Assembly: GCA_026990595.1 (NCBI GenBank)
Contig: JALXCZ010000008.1
Location: 1 to 64,000, forward strand
Length of the DNA stretch: 64,000 bases
Source: Sulfurovum sp.
Lineage (GTDB): Bacteria; Campylobacterota; Campylobacteria; Campylobacterales; Sulfurovaceae
Direction: 5' to 3'
Every line of letters starts with the position of its first letter. Positions within the stretch are counted from its first letter, which is position 1. The position numbers and the translations under genes were made by a program. The notes under the pieces were generated by a model. The model had not been told where the DNA came from. It was given only the letters and a program-made list of their open reading frames with translations, and ran no database searches. Shown here piece after piece: positions 25,791 through 33,281 of the stretch.

Positions 25791-26386
25791 TATTTCTCTT
25801 CCTTGTTTTGTTGTATTATGGTATCTAAGATTGTCTGTGAAAGTTGTTTTTTTTCATCTATAAGTTTTTGAAGCAAGTCTTGTTCTTTTTGGGCTAAGTC
25901 CAAAAGAGATACAAGCCTTTTTTGTTTAGTAATTGAAGGAGCTACAAGTTCGAGTGTCTCGATATCACCCGTTTTTATCATAGGAATTGATGTACCTTTG
26001 ATTTCTTTTGAAAGTACACGTTTTACATGCCTAGTATTAAGATAGTAAGCTAGATAACTAGGGTCTATAGATGAATCATTTACACGAACCACTGCTAAAA
26101 GTGAGGGTATAAGTAGACCTTCTGTTTCTCTCGTAATATATACCGCACTCATAGGAGCACGCAAACGAACAAGAACATCACCTTCTTTTGTAAAATACTT
26201 ATCTTCTATAGGTCTCTTTGATTCAAATACTTCTACTTTATTTTTATCCAAAAAGATACTTGGTGTAAAACAACGAAGCCCTATTTGTTTGTATGAATAC
26301 ATCTCTTTCGATTTAGATGTAAATTTATATCTATTGAGTACTAATCCTGTACGAATAGAAGAAATATCTTGAAGTTTTCTCTTCAC
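25790..26386 (-). CDS. One-TRD HsdS-like specificity protein
   Basis: 198 residues from a GTG at 26386 with AAGGA upstream. It has one target-recognition domain (SYKQIGLRCFTPSIF, VLVRLRAPMSAVYI) followed by one helical dimerisation segment (TKQKRLVSLLDLAQKEQDLL), about half of a normal HsdS. Half-S proteins can dimerise into a functional S for a symmetric target. It is first in the operon ahead of hsdM, while a full hsdS lies downstream, so the locus may offer two specificities. It is a complete small gene with coupled translation, not an obvious truncation. Confidence 0.8.
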   Translation of the reverse strand: MKRKLQDISSIRTGLVLNRYKFTSKSKEMYSYKQIGLRCFTPSIFLDKNKVEVFESKRPIEDKYFTKEGDVLVRLRAPMSAVYITRETEGLLIPSLLAVVRVNDSSIDPSYLAYYLNTRHVKRVLSKEIKGTSIPMIKTGDIETLELVAPSITKQKRLVSLLDLAQKEQDLLQKLIDEKKQLSQTILDTIIQQNKEEK

Positions 26387-26499
26387 TTTTTTCCTTTAAG
26401 GTTGTCTAAGTTAGGATAGTACACTAATATTCTATGAAAGTCAAGTTTTTTATGTATTATTTATAGTATAGACACTAGTTTATAAGGTTGATTAATTAT

Positions 26500-27666
26500 A
26501 TGTATCACGTTAGAAATGGAAGAAAAAAGCATAGAAATGGGAACATTACTCATTTTTATCATATCTGCAACCCAAATGTACCAGATTACTACGCTAGTTT
26601 ATATGTAGGAAATCGGTCAAAGAATTCCCTTGAATATGGAAAACGTATAGGATACATCTTGACCAAGTTCTTCAACTTCTTACAGAAAAGAGATGTTGAA
26701 TATTGGAACGCCACAGATGAAGATGTCAAAGCATATATACTATACATCATCAACTTTGACCCTAAAACTGGCGAAATCTCCGGTGAACCGAGCATGGGCT
26801 ATGAAAGTATTATAAGACATAAACAGACAATTGTTAGGTTTTATAAGTTCCTATGGCAATTTGCTGATCATAGTGTCCTTCAGATCAACAGATGGAAAGA
26901 AGGAAAACTGCTAGAGTATAAGACGACTCTGACATTGAGGTGGAATACAGTGGAATCAATAGCAGATGCAACCATTGATTTGTTTCTAACCAAGTTCAAA
27001 ACAACTGACAAAGAATACATCATGGAGTATACGGATGAGGAAGTTCAGGCAATTTATTCTAACTTTTCCAATTATCGAAATCGTTCAATCTTCTTGCTTA
27101 CTTTACACGGCATGAGAATTGATGAAGTTCTCTCCGTCAAAATAAAAGACTATAACCCTATAGAGTCAACAGTAAAACCAAGCAGGTCAAAGGGGACTGG
27201 ACGTGGTAGAAAGAGAACGATAGTTATTGGTGACCATACTGCATCAGTAATTGAAAATTACATCCGACATGAGAGAAATCCTGCTGAATTGAAAGCGAAA
27301 ATACACAATGATGCCTTATTTATCAATACTCGTCAAGTCGAAGATAAGGTGACATTTACAGAGTATACAGCTGAGGCATTTAGAAGTGCATTGAAAACAT
27401 CTGCAAAAAAAGCAGGTATAGTAGGTAATGTAAGAACACATTCAGGTCGTTCAGACAAAGCAACAAAACTTGTTAAGGCTATGGTCAATGGAGAATTGAA
27501 TCTAACGGATGAAACTATTAGACATATAATGGGATGGAAAACAATTGATTCTATTAAACCATATGTAGACCATGCCAGTGCGGAGATCGCACAAAAGTTT
27601 GCAAAGGAACATGCAGATGATCTGAACAAGCGTCTTCTTGAACTACAAGGAAAGCTTGATGGTTAA
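26500..27666 (+). CDS. Tyrosine recombinase 1 of the trio (TnpA-like)
   Basis: 388 residues from the ATG at 26500; AAGG lies 12 bases upstream, while a TTG at 26488 abuts it. The full catalytic set is visible: Arg I in HGMRIDE (R206), a basic strand RGRKRTIVI, HxxR in THSGRSDK, His/Trp in IRHIMGW and Tyr in KPYVDH (Y355). The N-terminal half is a SAM-like DNA-binding domain. By order and size it corresponds to TnpA of Tn554-type and RIT elements. It diverges from the restriction operon and overlaps the second recombinase by 8 bases. Confidence 0.88.
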   Translation: MYHVRNGRKKHRNGNITHFYHICNPNVPDYYASLYVGNRSKNSLEYGKRIGYILTKFFNFLQKRDVEYWNATDEDVKAYILYIINFDPKTGEISGEPSMGYESIIRHKQTIVRFYKFLWQFADHSVLQINRWKEGKLLEYKTTLTLRWNTVESIADATIDLFLTKFKTTDKEYIMEYTDEEVQAIYSNFSNYRNRSIFLLTLHGMRIDEVLSVKIKDYNPIESTVKPSRSKGTGRGRKRTIVIGDHTASVIENYIRHERNPAELKAKIHNDALFINTRQVEDKVTFTEYTAEAFRSALKTSAKKAGIVGNVRTHSGRSDKATKLVKAMVNGELNLTDETIRHIMGWKTIDSIKPYVDHASAEIAQKFAKEHADDLNKRLLELQGKLDG

Positions 27667-30079
27667 GTATCTTTATCATCGGAAGAAGGGTAACTATGTG
27701 GTAATCGAAGGTGAGCGCTTTCGCAGCATCAAAGTCAGAATGGAATATCTTAAAGCGGTTTCACTCCATTCGTATGATTGGAAATCATTTTTAGATGGCT
27801 TGAGGGAGAAGCAACTCACTTTACTGGAGATTGCAGAGCGTGTGTTTGGAGAAAGGCGCAGTAATGCGTTGGAAAAAGCGATCTGGACTATGTTTGAAAT
27901 GGCATTGGAAAAGGATATGAAGTTGGTCGGGACGTACATTGAATCGCACATCCGTAGATGCTTCAGTGAATATTGGATTCATCGGTATGCCTATTTCGAA
28001 TACCATGGATTTAATATGAAAAAGGGTGGGTTTCTAAGGAATAAATTTGACAAAGGTCTTGATATGTTTGAACCGGATATGCGTGCGCAGATTAAGCATG
28101 CGTTATATTTGGGGAAAAATGACCATACACTTCCATTGAGAGTCTATCCTAAAGATAGGTATCATGCACAGATCAATTACATGAACGAGAGATGGAAGAA
28201 AATAACGCTTGACTTCCATCGTTCCTTTCATCTGCATAAGGATATATCGTTGTCCTTGAAGATGATCCATAACATTGAAAGGACGTTGAAAAAAAAGGGA
28301 TCACTCAAAACTATTGCCAAGCATTTTATGGTCGGCGACTCAACTCCGATTATGTATGCGCTTGTCTCTCACTTCGATATATTCGTTGATTCTCTCAAAA
28401 GAATACTACGTTCCCAGATGCTTTCAAATGAAGAGATATCGCTTTCTAAGGCTTTGCAGATACATATTGCGCAAGAAACAAACCTATTGCACAAGCTCAA
28501 AAAACATGACAGGATCACCTATGACAAATTGATTGCTTTGCCCGCAAAATACACTGCTTTGCAGGTAAAACTACATAATGTTCTAAATAAAATTCAGGCT
28601 TCAAAAATGGCGGCAACGTTCTATTTCGGATATGTTAAAAATGGCAAGTGGCAGAGCTTTGTTATTGAATTGGACAGCCTTGTCAAAGATTCTGTCGGCA
28701 ATGACTTGAAGGCTTACGCATTGCACCGTGCAAAGCAGAACAAAGGTGGCTCCCCTGTTCAGAAAGCTGTAGAGTTTTTCAAGTATGTCAAGTCAACTTC
28801 AAAGCACTTTAATGTATCAGCGACAGGCATTACAGAAAGCGATGCCTCTAAATGGTTAAACATGTTCAAGAAGCCACAAACAGTCCGTTCGGCAAAGGGT
28901 CAACTCTCCTCGTTCTATAAATATCTTGCAAACAAGAAAACGTTTGAAGGCAAGGGCGATGCAGAGGCATTGACAAGGATTCAAAAGATAATCGCTAAGG
29001 ACTTCTCCGTAAAAGGCAATGAGGCTGAGAACCCAACACTACCGCTTCCAGAAGAAGTCTATTTGTCTATCCGTTCGCACATCAACGAAGTTGAACCTGA
29101 AATCAAGCATGCATTCTTAATCATCTCCGCAACGGGTTGCAGGCCTTCGGAATTAGCATATCTAGAGGCTAATTCACTCTATTATGACAAAAAAATAGGA
29201 TGTACCGTACTTAGGATATATCTCAAGAAGCAGGAAAAAGCATATTCTAAAAAGGGAAAAAACGCTGTGAGGAAGGTACCGATTTATGACGATGATGTGA
29301 TTCAGGCCTTTCATGATCAAGTCTCATTGAGCCAAGAAACAAGAAGTGCATCGGGAAGTAGTGCAATCTTTATCAGAAGAAACCGGAATTATGCCCATCA
29401 GATCAAGTATCATGTACCAGCAACCAAAGAGTTGTTAAAAGAGATCAATGCCCTTGTTGAAAAATATCAGATCAAGGCCGAGCTTGATAACGACTTCTGG
29501 AACTACACTCCCTATCAGATGCGATCAATGTTGGCAACAGCAATGGTTGAAAAAGGACATGCCCCTGAAGAGATCAAGTCATTCTTTGGATGGATGACCA
29601 TACACACGCCTGAAAAGGCGTATGCCTACGTCAGGGAGAAGAAAATAGAAGAACTCAATTCTGATCTGTTCAAAAAGCATTTCAAGGTTTCATTGGATGA
29701 AGAAAAGCTGCGAACTTATACCAGAGCCGAAAAGGAGCAGCTGTTTGTGGAACTATATGTCCACAAGCGAAAAATGGAGTATGGTGAATGTGTGCGTCAT
29801 CCCATCATGGGTGAGTGCGGAAAACTTCAGGCTGTTGAAAGTTGTGCAAGCTGTGCCAGAATGATCACGGATGTGCCATACCTGAATACATGGATCAAAT
29901 TTCGCGATAACCAAAAAGAGATACTCAACACAATGACTGCTTACTTAGATGCAGAAGGTGTATCTAAGGAGGAGTATTCATCGTGGGTGGAATATGTCAT
30001 ACAGAAACACCGGCTAGATTCATACCAAAGTCTTGTTGATGAACTGACAGCCGAAAAGGAGCGAAGATGTCAGCATTAG
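27659..30079 (+). CDS. Tyrosine recombinase 2 of the trio (TnpB-like, long)
   Basis: 806 residues from the ATG at 27659, which has AAGGAAAG upstream and overlaps the first recombinase; longer than Tn554 TnpB. The catalytic domain is in the second half: Arg I in ATGCRPSEL, then YQMRSM where HxxR is expected (His replaced by Tyr, Arg kept), FFGWM, and Tyr in KAYAYV. After it come clustered cysteines (GECVRHPIMGEC, SCASC) that could bind zinc. The first ~360 residues match no domain I recognise. The stop overlaps the third recombinase start by 13 bases. Confidence 0.82.
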   Translation: MVKYLYHRKKGNYVVIEGERFRSIKVRMEYLKAVSLHSYDWKSFLDGLREKQLTLLEIAERVFGERRSNALEKAIWTMFEMALEKDMKLVGTYIESHIRRCFSEYWIHRYAYFEYHGFNMKKGGFLRNKFDKGLDMFEPDMRAQIKHALYLGKNDHTLPLRVYPKDRYHAQINYMNERWKKITLDFHRSFHLHKDISLSLKMIHNIERTLKKKGSLKTIAKHFMVGDSTPIMYALVSHFDIFVDSLKRILRSQMLSNEEISLSKALQIHIAQETNLLHKLKKHDRITYDKLIALPAKYTALQVKLHNVLNKIQASKMAATFYFGYVKNGKWQSFVIELDSLVKDSVGNDLKAYALHRAKQNKGGSPVQKAVEFFKYVKSTSKHFNVSATGITESDASKWLNMFKKPQTVRSAKGQLSSFYKYLANKKTFEGKGDAEALTRIQKIIAKDFSVKGNEAENPTLPLPEEVYLSIRSHINEVEPEIKHAFLIISATGCRPSELAYLEANSLYYDKKIGCTVLRIYLKKQEKAYSKKGKNAVRKVPIYDDDVIQAFHDQVSLSQETRSASGSSAIFIRRNRNYAHQIKYHVPATKELLKEINALVEKYQIKAELDNDFWNYTPYQMRSMLATAMVEKGHAPEEIKSFFGWMTIHTPEKAYAYVREKKIEELNSDLFKKHFKVSLDEEKLRTYTRAEKEQLFVELYVHKRKMEYGECVRHPIMGECGKLQAVESCASCARMITDVPYLNTWIKFRDNQKEILNTMTAYLDAEGVSKEEYSSWVEYVIQKHRLDSYQSLVDELTAEKERRCQH

Positions 30080-31602
30080 TATCAACTGCATTTGTTTGGA
30101 AGGTTACGTTTCAAAAACTTCTGCATGAACAATCCCACAATGAAAAAAAAGCGGAACAAAAATTAATATCTACACTAAAAAAGTTCTCATCCTCAAAGTT
30201 TGATAACGATTCATGGGTACTTGATAAACGCTCTAACAAATCCCATCCAGACACCATAGCTTTTAAACAGTTTGAAAAGATGGGAAGCAAAGGAAAACAC
30301 CTAGTCAAACTCTTTGCAATAGTTGGATTAAATCGTGGAAGTGGAAAAGATTTACCAAAAAATCTTTCGAACTATTTCAAATTCTTAGATGAAAACAAAC
30401 TCAACCTACACCAAATAGACAAATCATTATTTGCTAAATATACCTATTGGCTTGACCAACAACTTAACAACCAAAACGAGCTTATATCAGATATATATAA
30501 GCATCAGCTACTTGCTAGTGCTTTGCAGTTTCATACACTTATGAACGGGCACTCTTTCATGGGATATGTAGATGGTGTAGAGGCTATAGAAAACCCTTAT
30601 GATCGTCGTACGAAGAATAGTAAATACAAAGTAATAGACGATGATGTGCTTGATAAACTGGATAAGCATTTCGATACTAAAGAAGCTCCTTTACACATCA
30701 GAGTGGCTTACTGGATCATGAGAATGTTTGCCACTAGACCAGAGGACACATTAAACTATCCTCTTGATTGCGTAAAAAGGCTGACTGAAGATATGGTCAC
30801 AATCAAGCATGCTATTGTCAAGAACTCTGCTTGCAAAGGTGAAATCGAATACAAAATTGGATTTCTAAATCTTCATGAACCTATGCAAAAGATGTTGTTT
30901 GAATTGATAGGGAAGCAACAAGATGCAAGCAAAGAACTGCAATGGTTTACAAGTAAAAAAAGATTTCTATTCACTTATAATTCTTTTGATGCCACTAATA
31001 AAATATGTGTTCTTTCAAGACAAGTCTTATCTAGGTATTTCAGCAAAATTCAAAAACATATGAATATTCCAGATTTAAAAAAGGCTATACCAAGAGATTT
31101 AAAAAAAACAGGCATCACAATGCGCATGGAATCAGGGTGGACATCTCATCAACTGAAACAATTCGCCAATCATCGTACATACAGTTCATTAGATGACTAC
31201 TCTGCTCCATCAGAAAATTTTATGGTTACGGAACAAAAAAAATTACTGGAGGCAAGTGGGGATATCAATGGTCACTTTGTATTCAATGGGAAGATCGTTA
31301 ATGGTATTGGCGACAAGTACGAAGCAAACCTACTTGCAAACCCTAGAGCTCATAAAATTTCCAATCTTGGATACTGCCCCGATGTAACAAGCTGTGGGAA
31401 CCACCTAGAATGCTTAGACTGTCCAGACTTGATACCTGATGCAGATCTTGAAAGTTATTACCTTGATCAAGTAGACAGATACTTGAAAATAGCTGAAAAG
31501 CAGTACGAAATGAAAGATGATACAAATGCTAGAGACTCCCATCACAGAGCAGCTCTCTTTGCTTCGCTATATAACAAAATTCAAGCCGGAAAGGAGTCAT
31601 AA
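30067..31602 (+). CDS. Tyrosine recombinase 3 of the trio
   Basis: 511 residues. Catalytic-domain landmarks are Arg I in FATRPEDTL, then PRDLKKTG at the HxxR position (His and second Arg not conserved), His in FANHRTYSS and Tyr in LDDYSAP. A cysteine cluster follows (YCPDVTSCG, ECLDCPD), like that of recombinase 2. In RIT elements three overlapping recombinases act together. The altered box II suggests a mainly structural or strand-specific role, which is inference. It overlaps both neighbours (13 bases upstream, 1 base downstream, TAATG). Confidence 0.8.
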   Translation: MSALVSTAFVWKVTFQKLLHEQSHNEKKAEQKLISTLKKFSSSKFDNDSWVLDKRSNKSHPDTIAFKQFEKMGSKGKHLVKLFAIVGLNRGSGKDLPKNLSNYFKFLDENKLNLHQIDKSLFAKYTYWLDQQLNNQNELISDIYKHQLLASALQFHTLMNGHSFMGYVDGVEAIENPYDRRTKNSKYKVIDDDVLDKLDKHFDTKEAPLHIRVAYWIMRMFATRPEDTLNYPLDCVKRLTEDMVTIKHAIVKNSACKGEIEYKIGFLNLHEPMQKMLFELIGKQQDASKELQWFTSKKRFLFTYNSFDATNKICVLSRQVLSRYFSKIQKHMNIPDLKKAIPRDLKKTGITMRMESGWTSHQLKQFANHRTYSSLDDYSAPSENFMVTEQKKLLEASGDINGHFVFNGKIVNGIGDKYEANLLANPRAHKISNLGYCPDVTSCGNHLECLDCPDLIPDADLESYYLDQVDRYLKIAEKQYEMKDDTNARDSHHRAALFASLYNKIQAGKES

Positions 31603-32090
31603 TGGGGAAAAGAGGAAATCCTAATCTAAATAAAGACGCACAAGCAAGAAGAGAAAGAACTGAAAGTCTTATCCGACAGGCAGCAAAAGCACTTGATGAA
31701 AACTATGAGATCAAAAGTGATGCTAATATGAGTGCTAAAACTAAAGAGCTAGACCCTAAAGGAAAAGGTGTAAGTGTAGCAACATTTAGAAACAAGGAAC
31801 TTGTACATATCCAGTCACTTATGATTGAATTGCATATCGGTAAATACGAAGCCCTAACAATTGGATGCTCAGACAGTGATACTGAATTAGCTGATCAACT
31901 ATTACAGGTCAAAAAAGAACTCAACAAGAAAAATAAAGAGGTCAAAAAATTAAAACAGGATAAAAAGAACCAGCGTGTCAAAATAGATAGTTTAAGTGTT
32001 GAAAATGAAGAGTTAAGAACAGTGATCTATGAAATGGAAATGAAATCAAAAATGAAGCTGTATTTTAATGGGGTAAATAATAAAATTTAA
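31602..32090 (+). CDS. Small basic coiled-coil protein of the trio element (TnpC-like, DUF6262 type)
   Basis: 162 residues. A basic N-terminus (MGKRGNPNLNKDAQARRERT) precedes a helical region and a C-terminal heptad-rich coiled coil (about 105-150, KKELNKKNKEVKKLKQDKK). This matches the non-recombinase TnpC of Tn554-type elements, which influences efficiency and orientation of transposition. Translation is coupled to recombinase 3 by TAATG. A decayed copy of its last third lies at 12486-12666. It is the last gene before the element end. Confidence 0.78.
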   Translation: MGKRGNPNLNKDAQARRERTESLIRQAAKALDENYEIKSDANMSAKTKELDPKGKGVSVATFRNKELVHIQSLMIELHIGKYEALTIGCSDSDTELADQLLQVKKELNKKNKEVKKLKQDKKNQRVKIDSLSVENEELRTVIYEMEMKSKMKLYFNGVNNKI

Positions 32091-32108
32091 GAGTAATTTT
32101 TGAGAAAA

Positions 32109-32135
32109 GAATTGCACTATTTGATAGTACAATTC
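32109..32135. repeat. Element-end inverted repeat, right copy
   Basis: GAATTGCACTAT, TTG, ATAGTACAATTC: 12-nt arms with one mismatch. GATAGTACAATT also occurs at the left end (12798-12809), and a near copy of the whole dyad lies at 12687-12713. It is probably a recombinase-binding site at the element terminus. Confidence 0.65.
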
Positions 32136-32155
32136 AACTCCCTATTTAGTGTAAC

Positions 32156-32199
32156 TTAATGTAGTATAATTAAGCTTGAGCCACGGCATCTTTAAGAGT
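32156..32199. other. Right attachment junction at the 3' end of hup
   Basis: TTAATGTAGTATAATTA runs into the hup stop codon, and TTAATGCACTATAATTA runs into the HU-end scar at 12749. Similarity continues through the last 30 coding bases of hup and then ends. The integrated element thus restores the hup C-terminus, as integrases that target gene 3' ends usually do. Confidence 0.65.
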
Positions 32200-32451
32200 T
32201 TTACCTATCTTGAATTTAGGTGCAGTATGTGCTGCTTTTGTATATGTTTTATTTGTTCCTGGAACTTTACCAGATTTTTTAGCTACTTCTACAGTTGAGA
32301 ATGTTCCGAAACCTACCAATGATACAGTTTCTTTTTTAACCAATGCTTCAGTTACTGAGTTAATGAATGCTTTTACTGCTCTCTCTGCTGCCGCTTTGCT
32401 TTCAAATTCTCCGTTCTTTTGTACTAATTCTACGAATTCTGCTTTTGTCAT
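32170..32451 (-). CDS. hup: DNA-binding protein HU
   Basis: 93 residues, normal HU length, with the GFGTF strand pair and the basic DNA-binding arm region (KSGKVPGTNKTYTKAAHT). HU bends DNA and compacts the nucleoid. The gene is complete, though its last ~10 codons serve as the integration target of the adjacent element. AAGAA-type purines precede the ATG. tRNA-Leu lies upstream on the same strand. Confidence 0.93.
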   Translation of the reverse strand: MTKAEFVELVQKNGEFESKAAAERAVKAFINSVTEALVKKETVSLVGFGTFSTVEVAKKSGKVPGTNKTYTKAAHTAPKFKIGKTLKDAVAQA

Positions 32452-32620
32452 TCTTCTTCCTTTTTTTTAAGATGCGGTTATTATAACACAAATCAATCTT
32501 AAAAAAAGATAAAAAAATAGAAAAAGACTTATTTTAGGGGGTTTTTTGAGTTTTTTATCATATAAAAATAAAAAAAAATTTAAAATGATATGGAAGATTG
32601 TAATTTTCGATGATGAGGTA

Positions 32621-32705
32621 TGGTGCGTCAGAGAGGATTTGAACCTCCACACCCGTAGGGCACTACCCCCTCAAGGTAGCGTGTCTACCGTTCCACCACT
32701 GACGC
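32621..32705 (-). tRNA. tRNA-Leu (anticodon GAG)
   Basis: The minus strand folds as an 85-nt class II tRNA: acceptor GCGTCAG/CTGACGC, anticodon stem CTACC/GGTAG with loop TTGAGGG (anticodon GAG), a long variable arm (TGCCCTACGGGTG region), T-arm GGTTCAAATCC, and an encoded CCA end. It reads CUC/CUU codons. Confidence 0.95.
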
Positions 32706-32753
32706 ACTGTGGATAATAGTTAAAGTACTATAAAACTTAAAAACTGAGGGTAA

Positions 32754-32791
32754 CAAAAAGTTGTGACGGGATTATATCCCCCACAACCTTT
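32754..32791 (-). terminator. Rho-independent terminator of atpE
   Basis: On the minus strand GTTGTG and GGGAT pair with ATCCC and CACAAC across a short loop, followed by TTTTTG. It starts 15 bases after the atpE stop. Confidence 0.8.
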
Positions 32792-32805
32792 TAGCTTCTT
32801 TAAGA

Positions 32806-33117
32806 TTAACCAATGAATGGGTTAGCATAAAGAGCAATAAGCGCAATTACCAATGTATAGATAACCTGTGCTTCGATCATTGCAAGTGCAATGAACATTG
32901 TAGTCATTAGTTTACCACCAAGACCCGGGTTTCTAGCTGTACCAGCGATTGTTGCAGCAGCAGTGTGGCCCATACCGATAGCTCCACCAAGCGCAGCAAG
33001 ACCAAGACCAACACCAGCAGCAACTACTGAATATGCTTTGATCATAGATTCACCATCTGCTTCACCAGCAAATGCAACAGCACCAAGTGCCAAGAAAAGT
33101 AAGAAAAACTTTTTCAT
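32806..33117 (-). CDS. atpE: ATP synthase F0 subunit c
   Basis: 103 residues: a signal-like N-terminus (about 1-17), then the two-helix hairpin of subunit c with the polar loop ARNPG (61-65) and the proton-binding glutamate E82 in AMIEAQ. It forms the membrane rotor ring. The extra N-terminal segment and the location away from other atp genes are features I know from Campylobacterota. AAAGGAT precedes the ATG and a strong terminator follows, so it is transcribed alone. Confidence 0.95.
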   Translation of the reverse strand: MKKFFLLFLALGAVAFAGEADGESMIKAYSVVAAGVGLGLAALGGAIGMGHTAAATIAGTARNPGLGGKLMTTMFIALAMIEAQVIYTLVIALIALYANPFIG

Positions 33118-33281
33118 TTTATATCCTTTAAATTAATAGAGTTTAAGTCTCTTCGACTGTTCTTGAAGTCCGTTCGGATAGCGTAAACAGTATTACCACT
33201 GCCAACAACCACATAAATGCGAGCTGTTTCCCTACTTATCACTCCTCTAAACGGCGAAATTATAGCGAAAGTTGATTTAAC

